Shown here: positions 1-5,907 of the stretch, piece after piece | Position numbering within the stretch: position 1 is the stretch's first letter | Layout: each line of letters opens with the position of its first letter | From: a bacterium | GTDB lineage: Bacteria > Actinomycetota > Acidimicrobiia > Acidimicrobiales > CATQHL01 | Direction of reading: 5' to 3' | Length of the DNA stretch: 6,610 nucleotides | NCBI GenBank assembly: GCA_028819945.1 | Contig: JAPPKQ010000010.1 | Location: 1 to 6,610, forward strand | Translations under genes and position numbers: made by a program | Notes under the pieces: generated by a model | What the model was told of the DNA's origin: nothing | Seen by the model: the letters and a program-made list of their open reading frames with translations, nothing else | The model's database searches: none

Positions 1-323
1 CCGACCGCATCGACCTGCGCATAGCCCCGGCGCTGGAGACGCTGCGAGCCCTGCCGCCCGGGCCCGAGGTGGGCTTCGCCTTCATCGACGCCGACAAGGC
101 CAACTACATCAACTACTACGAGGAACTGCTGCCCCGGCTGACGCCCAGGGGCGTGATCCTGGTGGACAACGTGCTCTGGGGAGGCGGCGTGGCCGACCCC
201 GACCAGGACGACGACACAACCGAGTCGCTGCGCGCCTTCAACGCCCATGCGGCAGCCGATCCTCGCTCGCAGGTGGCGATGCTGCCCGTCGGCGACGGGC
301 TGACGGTCATCACGCTGCGCTGA
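1..323 (+). CDS. O-methyltransferase, class I SAM-dependent (CCoAOMT-like family 3), 3' part only
   Basis: This is the last 106 or so codons of a gene that begins before the window; the reading frame is open from base 3 to the TGA at 321-323. The family transfers a methyl group from S-adenosylmethionine to a hydroxyl of a small acceptor, usually with a divalent metal, in the cytosol. Two family signatures are visible. FIDADKANY with the following YYEELLPRL (from base 81) carries the first metal-ligand Asp. GVILVDNVLWGG (about 150-185) carries the adjacent Asp-Asn metal ligands of the caffeoyl-CoA O-methyltransferase fold. The end, a DGLTVITL-type strand, is also typical of the family. The SAM-binding glycine motif lies outside the window. 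The GTG at 69 is internal, not a start. The acceptor cannot be told from this part; bacterial members are often annotated only as O-methyltransferase. Family assignment is firm, substrate unknown. Confidence 0.9.
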   Translation, partial: DRIDLRIAPALETLRALPPGPEVGFAFIDADKANYINYYEELLPRLTPRGVILVDNVLWGGGVADPDQDDDTTESLRAFNAHAAADPRSQVAMLPVGDGLTVITLR

Positions 324-400
324 GCCGTCAGCTGACCAGCGGCGCCGTCGCCCTCCGCGCGGACCGGACCGCCGTCCCGGATGCGTCAAGTCGGCGCCCA

Positions 401-415
401 TAGCATCGGCGGCAC
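401..415 (+). promoter_or_regulatory. Possible -10 element (TAGCAT) for a leaderless YihY/BrkB transcript
   Basis: TAGCAT at 401-406 fits the TANNNT form of the -10 hexamer and ends 9 nt before the ATG at 416. That spacing would put the transcription start at or within a few bases of the start codon. There is no Shine-Dalgarno-like purine run in the bases before this ATG, which agrees with leaderless translation, common in actinobacteria. No good -35 hexamer is seen 16-18 bp upstream. The rest of the 324-415 gap holds two short palindromes (GTCAGCTGAC at 327-336 and TCCGCGCGGA at 354-363) of no clear role. Confidence 0.35.
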
Positions 416-1324
416 ATGATCCGACCCGATCTTTCCCGCCTGCGGCCCCTCTGGCGACGGATCCTGGCGCTGGCGGACGAGTTCCGCCGTCACTGGCTGC
501 GGGTACGGCTGCCGGGGCTCTCCGCCGAGATCGCGTTCTACGCCCTGCTGGGGCTGTTCCCGGCGGTGATCGTCTTCGCCGGAGCCCTCGGCTCTCTGGA
601 CGCCATCATCGGCGCGGGCGCCGCCGCCGATGTCGAGAACTGGCTGCTGGACCGCGTCATCGAATCCTTCGGCGCCGACAGCACGCTGCGCCGGACCGTC
701 ACCGACCTGTTCACCCAGTCCAACGCCGGTGTGATCACCCTGGGTGCCGTCCTGACGCTGTACGCCTCGTCGCGCGGCTTCATCGCCGTGGTGCGCGCCC
801 TCGACGTGGTGTACGGCCACGAGCACCGCCGGCGCTGGCTCTCCACCCGCATCGTGGGCTTCACCATCACCATCGTGACGGTGGTCGTTGCGGCGCTGGT
901 GGCCGTCATGGTGGTGGTGGGACCGCTGCTGGGGAGCGGTCAGGAGGTCGCCGCACGCGTCGGGCGAGGTTCGGGGTTCGCCACGGCCTGGGTGTGGCTG
1001 CGCTGGCCGCTGGTGGCCGCCGTCGTCGTGGTGTGGGCGGCCTGCGTCTACCACTTCGCGCCGCGCCGCCAGTCGTTGCTGCGGTTCGAGCTGCCGGGCG
1101 CGGCGGTGGCGACGGCGTGGTGGCTGGTGGTCTCGACAGGGTTCCGCCTCTATCTGGGCGTCGCCTCCAGCGGGATGAACACGGTGTTCGGCCTGCTGGG
1201 CGGGGTTCTGAGCCTGCTGTTCTGGCTCTACCTGCTGGCAATGGGCCTGCTCGTGGGGGCCGTCGTCAACAGCCTGCTCGCCCGCCGCCGCGAACCCGTC
1301 GCGGCGGTTGCGGACCAGGACTGA
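416..1324 (+). CDS. YihY/BrkB-family inner membrane protein
   Basis: This complete 302-residue integral membrane protein belongs to the YihY/BrkB family (once mistaken for ribonuclease BN), whose molecular function is not settled. Family landmarks occur in order. AEIAFYALLGLFPAVIVF (about residues 37-54) opens the first membrane segment. YASSRGFIAVVRALDVVYG (116-134) is the conserved middle motif, followed by the R-rich W-L-S-T-R-I segment. FAPRRQ (214-219) and LPGAAVATAWWLV (226-238) mark the fifth segment, and FGLLGGVLSLLFWLYLLAMGLLVGA (258-282) the last. About six membrane helices are expected, with a short cytosolic N-terminus rich in Arg. The usual GAE near the end of the last helix is GAV here, so the conserved acidic residue is missing. 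Length is normal for the family. The ATG lacks a ribosome site and may be leaderless. It follows the methyltransferase by 92 bp on the same strand, and no functional link is evident. Confidence 0.93.
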   Translation: MIRPDLSRLRPLWRRILALADEFRRHWLRVRLPGLSAEIAFYALLGLFPAVIVFAGALGSLDAIIGAGAAADVENWLLDRVIESFGADSTLRRTVTDLFTQSNAGVITLGAVLTLYASSRGFIAVVRALDVVYGHEHRRRWLSTRIVGFTITIVTVVVAALVAVMVVVGPLLGSGQEVAARVGRGSGFATAWVWLRWPLVAAVVVVWAACVYHFAPRRQSLLRFELPGAAVATAWWLVVSTGFRLYLGVASSGMNTVFGLLGGVLSLLFWLYLLAMGLLVGAVVNSLLARRREPVAAVADQD

Positions 1325-1409
1325 ACGCTTCCTCGCCCGAACCAGCCAGCCGGCGAACACCGCCTCGCTCACGAGGGACACGCCCCTTTACCTCCCCCGT
1401 TCTCGTGCA

Positions 1410-1431
1410 CGGGACGGGCCAAACGGTCCCG
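1410..1431. terminator. Candidate hairpin terminator between convergent genes
   Basis: CGGGAC at 1410-1415 pairs with GTCCCG at 1426-1431 around a 10-nt loop. It lies in the 111-bp gap between the converging YihY gene (stop at 1324) and the permease gene (stop codon 1438-1436), 4 nt past the permease stop. No T-run follows on either strand, so it would be a G/C-rich hairpin without U-tract. Position is the main support. Nothing else is recognised in this gap. Confidence 0.35.
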
Positions 1432-1435
1432 GCCG

Positions 1436-3175
1436 CTAGGCGCGCCGGTCCACTGTCATCTCGACGATGTCGACGCCGTGATACTTCTGATGGCGCACGG
1501 CGGAGGCGTAATGCCGGAGCAGCCGGAACGACACCTCGCGCTCATCGGGAGCGGGAGGCAGTTCGCTCAGATAGGCGAGATGGTCTTCCAGATTCTGTCC
1601 CTCCAGGACGGTCACGAACTCCACGACCGCCGATGCACCCTCGATGCGAGCGGTCACGGCCAGGCGCCGCCGGGCGCCTTCGACGGGATCACCGCTCTCC
1701 TGCAGGAGGACGGCAAGGGCCTCCTCGCCCGCTGAGGTCAGCCTCCCGGTCGCGGTCTCGCCCCACTGGGATCTCGAGGCGAACGCACTGAGGAACTCTC
1801 GCACCTGCGGCAGGGCCGCGGCGTCGAGCGGGACCCGCAGACGCCGCCGGCGCGAGCCCGTCAGGTCCATGAAGACGACCATCGCTACCGCCGAGATCGT
1901 GCCCGCGGTCATGCCGTTCCCGAGCAGCACGCCGACGAAACCGTCCCCGATTACATCGGGGAAGATCCACTGGTTCTGGAAACCGACACCCAGCCAGAAC
2001 GACAGTCCGACGACGGCCGCCTTCCGGTGATCGAGGCCGTCTCGAAGGACGAGCCGCATGCCCTGGACGAAGAGCATTCCGATCAGGACGATCAGGTAGC
2101 CCGCCGCCACCGGTCCGGGGATGGCGATGAGCAGGGCGGAGATCTTCGGGCAGAACGCCACTGCGACGAAGACGCCGCCGATGACGACCCCGACACGCCG
2201 CGCCGCGACTCCCGTGACCTCCGCGAGCGCCACGCTGGAGGAGTACGTGGTGTTGGGGAGCGTGCCCGCGACGCCCGAGAGCAGGTTGCCCACGCCGTCG
2301 GCGTTGATAGCCCCCTGCACGACCCGGAAGTCGGTGGCCCGCGGGGTCCGCCTCGACACCTGCTGGATCGCGATGCCGTCGCCGATGGTCTCGACCGCCC
2401 CCACGATCGTGACCACCACGAACGGCGGGAGGAGGGCCCAGAAGTCGGCGCCCGGAGACAGGTCGAATCCCGGCCAGGAGGCCACCGGGAAACCGATCCA
2501 GGGCACCGCCGCCACGGCGTTCGTGTCGTAGATCCCGAACGGTGCCGCCACCGCGCAGCCCACGGCGATACCGACGACCGGCGACCACAGCCGCACCGAT
2601 GGGGAGCCGCGAAGGACCAGAGCGGCGACCGTCACCACGGTGACGAGTGCGGCGACCGGGGCCGCGGCGCGCGCCGTGCCGTCGGGCACGCTCGCCATGG
2701 TGTCGAAGAGGACGGGGGCCACGGTGACCGCTATGAGCATGACGACCGTCCCGGAGACGACCGGCGTGAACACTCGGCGCAGCAACGAGAGCCGCGCGGC
2801 CAGCGCGAACTGGAACAGCGACGAGACGACGATGAGCGACGCCATCAGGGGCGGGCCGCCCGCTTCCAGCGCGGCGACACAGACCGCGATGAACGCACCG
2901 GACGTGCCCATCGCCAGCACGTGTCCCGACCCGATCCGCCCGAGTCGCACCACCTGCAGGATGGTTGCGACCCCGCTGACCACCAGCGCCGCGACGACCC
3001 CCCACGAGATGTAGGAGTCCGGTTGCCCGGCGATCCGCGCCACGATCACGACGCTCAGGGCAACCGGCGCGATGATCGTCATCGCCGCCTGCAACCCCAC
3101 ACCGGCGGTCACGAGCACCGGTGGCCTGTCCTCCGGCTCGTACCGGACGGCCCTGTCGTCTCGCTCAGCGGCCAC
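1436..3175 (-). CDS. NCS2-family (xanthine/uracil permease-like) transporter with C-terminal cytosolic domain
   Basis: This 579-residue membrane transporter is related to nucleobase:cation symporter-2 proteins, which import purines, pyrimidines or similar solutes with H+ or Na+. I start it at the GTG at 3175, preceded by GGGAGG with a 7-nt gap. An in-frame ATG at 3253 would add 26 residues but has no ribosome site. About residues 18-444 form the many-helix transporter core. Family landmarks include VETIGDGIAIQQVSRR (261-276, with the helix-8 Glu at 262) and INADGVGNLLSG (290-301, with the helix-9 Asp at 293), followed by GTLPNTTYS. Two substrate-site features differ from typical members. The helix-1 GLQH motif reads GLQA (27-30), and SQN after PNTTY reads SSS (312-314). 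Residues from about 447 to 579 form an extra soluble domain resembling a degenerate RsbW/GHKL ATPase fold. The family call is firm. The substrate is unknown and could be something other than xanthine or uracil. Confidence 0.87.
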   Translation of the reverse strand: MAAERDDRAVRYEPEDRPPVLVTAGVGLQAAMTIIAPVALSVVIVARIAGQPDSYISWGVVAALVVSGVATILQVVRLGRIGSGHVLAMGTSGAFIAVCVAALEAGGPPLMASLIVVSSLFQFALAARLSLLRRVFTPVVSGTVVMLIAVTVAPVLFDTMASVPDGTARAAAPVAALVTVVTVAALVLRGSPSVRLWSPVVGIAVGCAVAAPFGIYDTNAVAAVPWIGFPVASWPGFDLSPGADFWALLPPFVVVTIVGAVETIGDGIAIQQVSRRTPRATDFRVVQGAINADGVGNLLSGVAGTLPNTTYSSSVALAEVTGVAARRVGVVIGGVFVAVAFCPKISALLIAIPGPVAAGYLIVLIGMLFVQGMRLVLRDGLDHRKAAVVGLSFWLGVGFQNQWIFPDVIGDGFVGVLLGNGMTAGTISAVAMVVFMDLTGSRRRRLRVPLDAAALPQVREFLSAFASRSQWGETATGRLTSAGEEALAVLLQESGDPVEGARRRLAVTARIEGASAVVEFVTVLEGQNLEDHLAYLSELPPAPDEREVSFRLLRHYASAVRHQKYHGVDIVEMTVDRRA

Positions 3176-3182
3176 GGCCGCC

Positions 3183-3188
3183 CCTCCC
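3183..3188 (-). promoter_or_regulatory. Ribosome binding site deciding the permease GTG start
   Basis: On the minus strand GGGAGG (3188-3183), within a longer GGGAGGGG run, lies 7 nt before the GTG at 3175. The alternative in-frame ATG at 3253 is preceded by a pyrimidine-rich stretch instead, and the intervening 26 residues look like Arg/Gly/Pro-rich noncoding translation. Confidence 0.7.
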
Positions 3189-3201
3189 GTCAAGTGGCCG
3201 G

Positions 3202-3232
3202 GTGCGCCGCGCTCGGGCGGAACGCGGCGCGC
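3202..3232 (-). terminator. Candidate GC-rich hairpin terminator after the secreted-protein gene
   Basis: GCGCCGCG at 3204-3211 and CGCGGCGC at 3223-3230 form a perfect 8-bp stem around an 11-nt loop. It lies 37 bp past the stop of the exported-protein gene and before the permease ribosome site. No T-run follows. It could end transcription of the upstream gene or reduce readthrough into the permease. Confidence 0.4.
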
Positions 3233-3257
3233 AGCTCGACCTCCCCGAATCATGGGA

Positions 3258-3280
3258 GGTTCGGAGTTCTACCCCGAACC
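3258..3280 (-). terminator. Inverted repeat spanning the stop codon of the secreted-protein gene
   Basis: GGTTCGG at 3258-3264 and CCGAACC at 3274-3280 are perfect 7-bp inverted arms around 9 nt that contain the stop codon (3271-3269). A further copy of one arm, CCCCGAA, lies at 3243-3249, so the middle arm could pair with either neighbour in the transcript. This may be a terminator or RNA-stability element. No U-tract follows. Confidence 0.35.
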
Positions 3281-5818
3281 CACCGTCACCTCGATCTCGC
3301 TGCTGCGGAACCAGACGCCCTCGGGGAGGGCGGCGGGCAGGTAGCGGATGTCGAGTTGCTGCTCCTCGCCGCCGGCGACGAAGCCCATCTCGATGCGACC
3401 GTCGGCCAGTCGCCGGGCGCGGACCCTCCCCAGCACTTCGTCGCCCGACTCGACGTCGCTGCTCTCCCGCCATTCGCCGGCCAGCGCGTCCGCCCGCAGG
3501 TATCGGACGGCCGGCAGCAGTCGGAGGCCACCGACGAGTTCGACGCCGTGCTCGACCCGCCCGTCGGCGCCCAGGCGGGCGATAACGCGCAGCCGGTACG
3601 TCCGCGGTTCGGGATCCTCTTCGATCGGCTCCTCCCCGGTCAGCAGCAGCAGCTCGAGCAGCTCCTCGCTCTCCTCCAGCGCCAGCCGCTCCAGGAACCG
3701 GTAGTTGGCCGCGTCAGCGGCCGAGGCGGCGCAAAGGATGCTGTCGACAACGGGACCCCAGACCGGCAGCACCGCGCGCATCTCGGCGTCGAGCACCACC
3801 AGTTCGTCGACGGCGGCCCCGGTGGCCGCGGCGAGGGCGGAGGCGAGACCGGCGCCCACGTCGGCGCAGGACCCCAACTCGACGACCATGACGTGAACGC
3901 CCGGATCCTCCCAACCGGTTTCGGCCTCGCGGGCCGCGGCGACGATCCTCCCCGCGGTCACTAGCGGCGGGAGCACCGCCTCTGTGTAGGAGAGTTCGGA
4001 CTGCAAGGCCAACGCCTCACCGAGGCGCAGCGCCTCGCCCGCCTCAAGCCTCCCCAGCAGCGCGCCCCACGAGGACGCCAGCGAAGCGAAGAGGCCCGAT
4101 GACCGCGCGGCGACTGCGAGCACCAACTCCTCGGCTGCGACCGGGTTGATCGCCTCGCCCGCGGACACCGACTCGGCCGGCCCGGATGAGCCGACCAACG
4201 CCGCGTACGCCGCCCCGAACGTCTCGAGAAGGCTGCCGGAGGACGGGTCCGACGGCAGAGCCACGACCGGCGTCACCGGGGGCTCGTCCGCGCCGGCCAG
4301 ACCACCCAGGGCGGGCCGCTCGAAGACGCCGTCCAGCAATTGCGTGCGCACGCCCGCCGTGTAGATCGCCGTCGCCCGGTCCGCCTCGTCGGCCTCCGCT
4401 GCGGGGTCGTCGACGGACTTCACCGATGTCGTCACCATCCCCTCGGCGTCGGCCTCGGCGGACACCCAGTAGTCCGTCCCGTCGACGTCCACCTTGACTG
4501 GCTCGAAGGTCGGGGCGCTGAGCACCATCAGGTTGTTCCAGACACCATGGAAGCCGATCTCGTTCTCGTCCGCGTCCTCCGTGAAGATGCCGACGAACAG
4601 CCAGGCCGGGCCGGAGTCGTCGAAGGTGATCTCAAGAGGTCTCATGGCAGGGTTCGGCACGCTCGTGGCGCTCGCAGCCACATCATCGGAGTGGTACGAG
4701 GTCCTCGCCGGCCAGCTACCTCCGGCGCCGGCGACCGGCCCATGGAAGTCGATGACGCGGCGCGCTCCCTCGACGCGTCCCACGGCGTAGACGAAGGTGA
4801 GGTTCCCGCCGCCCGGCAGGTCGCCGCCTCCGGCGTTGCCCACCCGGTAGTTCACCGCGACCGGATCCCCCGCGACCACCTCGTCGGGGATGTGGACCTT
4901 CTCGACCTTGAGTTGGAAGTCCTGCTGCTGCGCCAACTCGTCCACGAGACGCACGGTGAGGGTGAATTCGGCCCGCAACGGCTGGAGGTCGCGCGCCAGG
5001 TAAGTAGTGGCCTCGAGGAAGTACACGCCGGCCGGCAGGTACTGCTCGATGCGCGAGTTGCGTGCACCTCCGCCGTCGTCGTTGGCGCCGATCACCGCGC
5101 CTTCGAGTGACGCCATGGACAGCACGGCGTCGCCGTTCTCCGACACGAGATCGACCCGCACACGACCGTCGGCCGGCAGCACGAACGAGTAGTTGTGCGC
5201 AGGGTGGGTCGCCACGATCCGGGAACCACAGGTGTCAAGGGACCAGGAACCCATCGCGGTCAGGTCGGAATCCGGCAGAAGCGTCCCCAGATGCACGGTG
5301 TCGCAGCCGGGGACTCGGCTCACGGTCAGCGTGAAGTTCGCCGCGCCGCGGGCGCGGCCACCGACCGTGGTGGCCTCCACCAGGTAGACGCCCGGCGACA
5401 GGTCGCGCTCCACGCGCGCGGCGAGTCCCGCGCCGCCGTCGTCGTCGTCCGCGAGGCGGGTGCCGTCGGCTGCGAGCAGATACAGGTACGGGTCGGCCTC
5501 GGGCGAGGACAACTCGACGCGGATCCGGCCCGGGCTGCGGATCTCGAAGCGGTAGGTGTGGGCGTCGTTGCCCGGACGGAAACGCGAGTCGCAGTCCTCG
5601 CCAGTCCAGCGACCTTCCGCCTGCACGGCACTGCCGGCGGGGGCGCCGAGCCCGCCCATGCTCGTGACCGGGCACTCGGCCGATTCTCGCTCTGTGGCCG
5701 TTTCCTGACCCGTGGCGGCACCGGTGCCGGCAACCGCCAGAACGCCCCCGATCAGGGCGACGACCAGCCCGACCACCATCCACCGGCGGGTCCACGACCC
5801 TTGCTTCATCACGCGCAT
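3269..5818 (-). CDS. Secreted multidomain protein with tandem PPC-like and Ig-like modules, function unknown
   Basis: I do not recognise a function for this 849-residue protein. A signal peptide is clear: a basic start with Arg-Arg at 11-12, then a hydrophobic stretch at about 14-30, with cleavage likely near residues 34-37. The TRRW sequence allows Tat export, weakly. Two PPC-like beta modules follow (about 62-166 and 177-289). Each has a DDGG-type turn and an LxxGVYxxEATT strand, and each is preceded or entered by a spaced Cys pair (C49/C76 and C172/C197). An Ig/CARDB-like module spans about 300-433 (VEKVHIPDEVVAGDPVAVNY, later GFHGVWNNL). An acidic linker and an Ala/Leu-rich helical region (about 520-728) hold the only other cysteines, C651 and C696. 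A duplicated beta module fills about 739-844. No peptidase or other catalytic motif is seen, although PPC modules often accompany secreted proteases. It probably acts outside the membrane, perhaps in binding. The reading frame is open back to 6307, but that extension would cover the PPOX gene. Confidence 0.85.
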   Translation of the reverse strand: MRVMKQGSWTRRWMVVGLVVALIGGVLAVAGTGAATGQETATERESAECPVTSMGGLGAPAGSAVQAEGRWTGEDCDSRFRPGNDAHTYRFEIRSPGRIRVELSSPEADPYLYLLAADGTRLADDDDGGAGLAARVERDLSPGVYLVEATTVGGRARGAANFTLTVSRVPGCDTVHLGTLLPDSDLTAMGSWSLDTCGSRIVATHPAHNYSFVLPADGRVRVDLVSENGDAVLSMASLEGAVIGANDDGGGARNSRIEQYLPAGVYFLEATTYLARDLQPLRAEFTLTVRLVDELAQQQDFQLKVEKVHIPDEVVAGDPVAVNYRVGNAGGGDLPGGGNLTFVYAVGRVEGARRVIDFHGPVAGAGGSWPARTSYHSDDVAASATSVPNPAMRPLEITFDDSGPAWLFVGIFTEDADENEIGFHGVWNNLMVLSAPTFEPVKVDVDGTDYWVSAEADAEGMVTTSVKSVDDPAAEADEADRATAIYTAGVRTQLLDGVFERPALGGLAGADEPPVTPVVALPSDPSSGSLLETFGAAYAALVGSSGPAESVSAGEAINPVAAEELVLAVAARSSGLFASLASSWGALLGRLEAGEALRLGEALALQSELSYTEAVLPPLVTAGRIVAAAREAETGWEDPGVHVMVVELGSCADVGAGLASALAAATGAAVDELVVLDAEMRAVLPVWGPVVDSILCAASAADAANYRFLERLALEESEELLELLLLTGEEPIEEDPEPRTYRLRVIARLGADGRVEHGVELVGGLRLLPAVRYLRADALAGEWRESSDVESGDEVLGRVRARRLADGRIEMGFVAGGEEQQLDIRYLPAALPEGVWFRSSEIEVTVGSG
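3287..3604 (-). repeat. Duplicated C-terminal protein module, two copies of about 50 residues
   Basis: Copy A is residues 739-789 (3604-3452) and copy B is residues 796-844 (3433-3287) of the secreted protein. They align as R-V-x-A-R-L..ADGR[VI]E.G, then a Gly-containing turn, then a hydrophobic residue before RYL, then G-x-W-x-x-S-S. The spacing between ADGR and RYL and between RYL and the Trp is nearly the same in both. From memory, similar ADGRxEFG / Trp-xx-SS repeats occur in secreted Acidimicrobiia proteins; I could not check this. Confidence 0.7.
4952..5635 (-). repeat. Tandem PPC-like modules in the secreted protein
   Basis: Residues 62-166 and 177-289 share one pattern: a Gly-rich lead with a Cys, an aromatic-x-[FL] strand after a short polar stretch (HTYRFEI and HNYSFVL), GR[IV]RV[ED]L, a turn with DDGG, AR[VI]E..L or SRIE..L, then GVY.[VL]EATT and [NE]FTLTV. 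This matches the bacterial pre-peptidase C-terminal (PPC) fold. The copies are well diverged, so the duplication is old or was acquired as two modules. Confidence 0.7.
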
Positions 5819-5827
5819 CGCATCGAA

Positions 5828-5833
5828 CCTCCC
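5828..5833 (-). promoter_or_regulatory. Ribosome binding site of the secreted-protein gene
   Basis: GGGAGG (5833-5828 on the minus strand) lies 9 nt before the in-frame ATG at 5818 and 18 nt before a second in-frame ATG at 5809. An out-of-frame ATG at 5823 sits only 4 nt away and opens a four-codon reading frame whose TGA overlaps the ATG at 5809. The start at 5818 is preferred; 5809 gives a shorter but equally good signal peptide. Confidence 0.6.
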
Positions 5834-5849
5834 TGCTCCAGACTCTCGG

Positions 5850-5855
5850 ACTCTA
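5850..5855 (-). promoter_or_regulatory. Weak -10 candidate (TAGAGT) for the secreted-protein gene
   Basis: TAGAGT on the minus strand (5855-5850) fits TANNNT and lies about 17 nt before the ribosome site, giving a short leader. No convincing -35 hexamer is seen 16-18 bp upstream. The hexamer is only one of few AT-rich spots in this 89-bp gap, so it is a suggestion only. Confidence 0.25.
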
Positions 5856-5863
5856 TTGCGCAG

Positions 5864-5884
5864 CGTGGCGGCCTGTGGGCCACG
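5864..5884 (-). terminator. Candidate hairpin terminator after the glnS-PPOX pair
   Basis: CGTGGC (5864-5869) and GCCACG (5879-5884) form a 6-bp stem with a 9-nt loop, 23 bp beyond the PPOX gene stop and just before the weak -10 candidate of the next gene. There is no U-tract. Position between two likely transcription units is the main support. Confidence 0.3.
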
Positions 5885-5907
5885 AACCGGACGGACCCCG
5901 TACGGCC

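Noticed and set aside
386..1381. A 331-residue open frame on the minus strand opposite the YihY gene
   Set aside because: Its translation is rich in His, Gln, Arg and Asp in the pattern expected from the antisense of membrane-protein codons; the plus strand has family motifs and membrane segments.
994..1791. A 265-residue plus-strand open frame running from the YihY gene into the permease 3' end
   Set aside because: It crosses both convergent stop codons, is very rich in Arg, Pro and Gly, and matches no domain.
1689..3005. A 438-residue minus-strand open frame inside the permease
   Set aside because: It is a frame-shifted shadow of the permease, Arg/Gly-rich and without hydrophobic segments.
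3188..3193. TTGACG on the minus strand as a -35 box for the permease
   Set aside because: It overlaps the ribosome site and lies only 12 bp before the start codon, so a -10 would fall inside the coding region.
3176..3253. The ATG at 3253 as the permease start
   Set aside because: No ribosome site precedes it and the extra 26 residues are Arg/Gly/Pro-rich, overlapping the GC hairpin; the GTG at 3175 has a well-spaced GGGAGG.
2027..3964. A 645-residue plus-strand open frame across the permease and secreted-protein genes
   Set aside because: It is antisense to two genes with recognisable domains, has low-complexity Arg/Asp/His composition, and persists because high GC makes stop codons rare.
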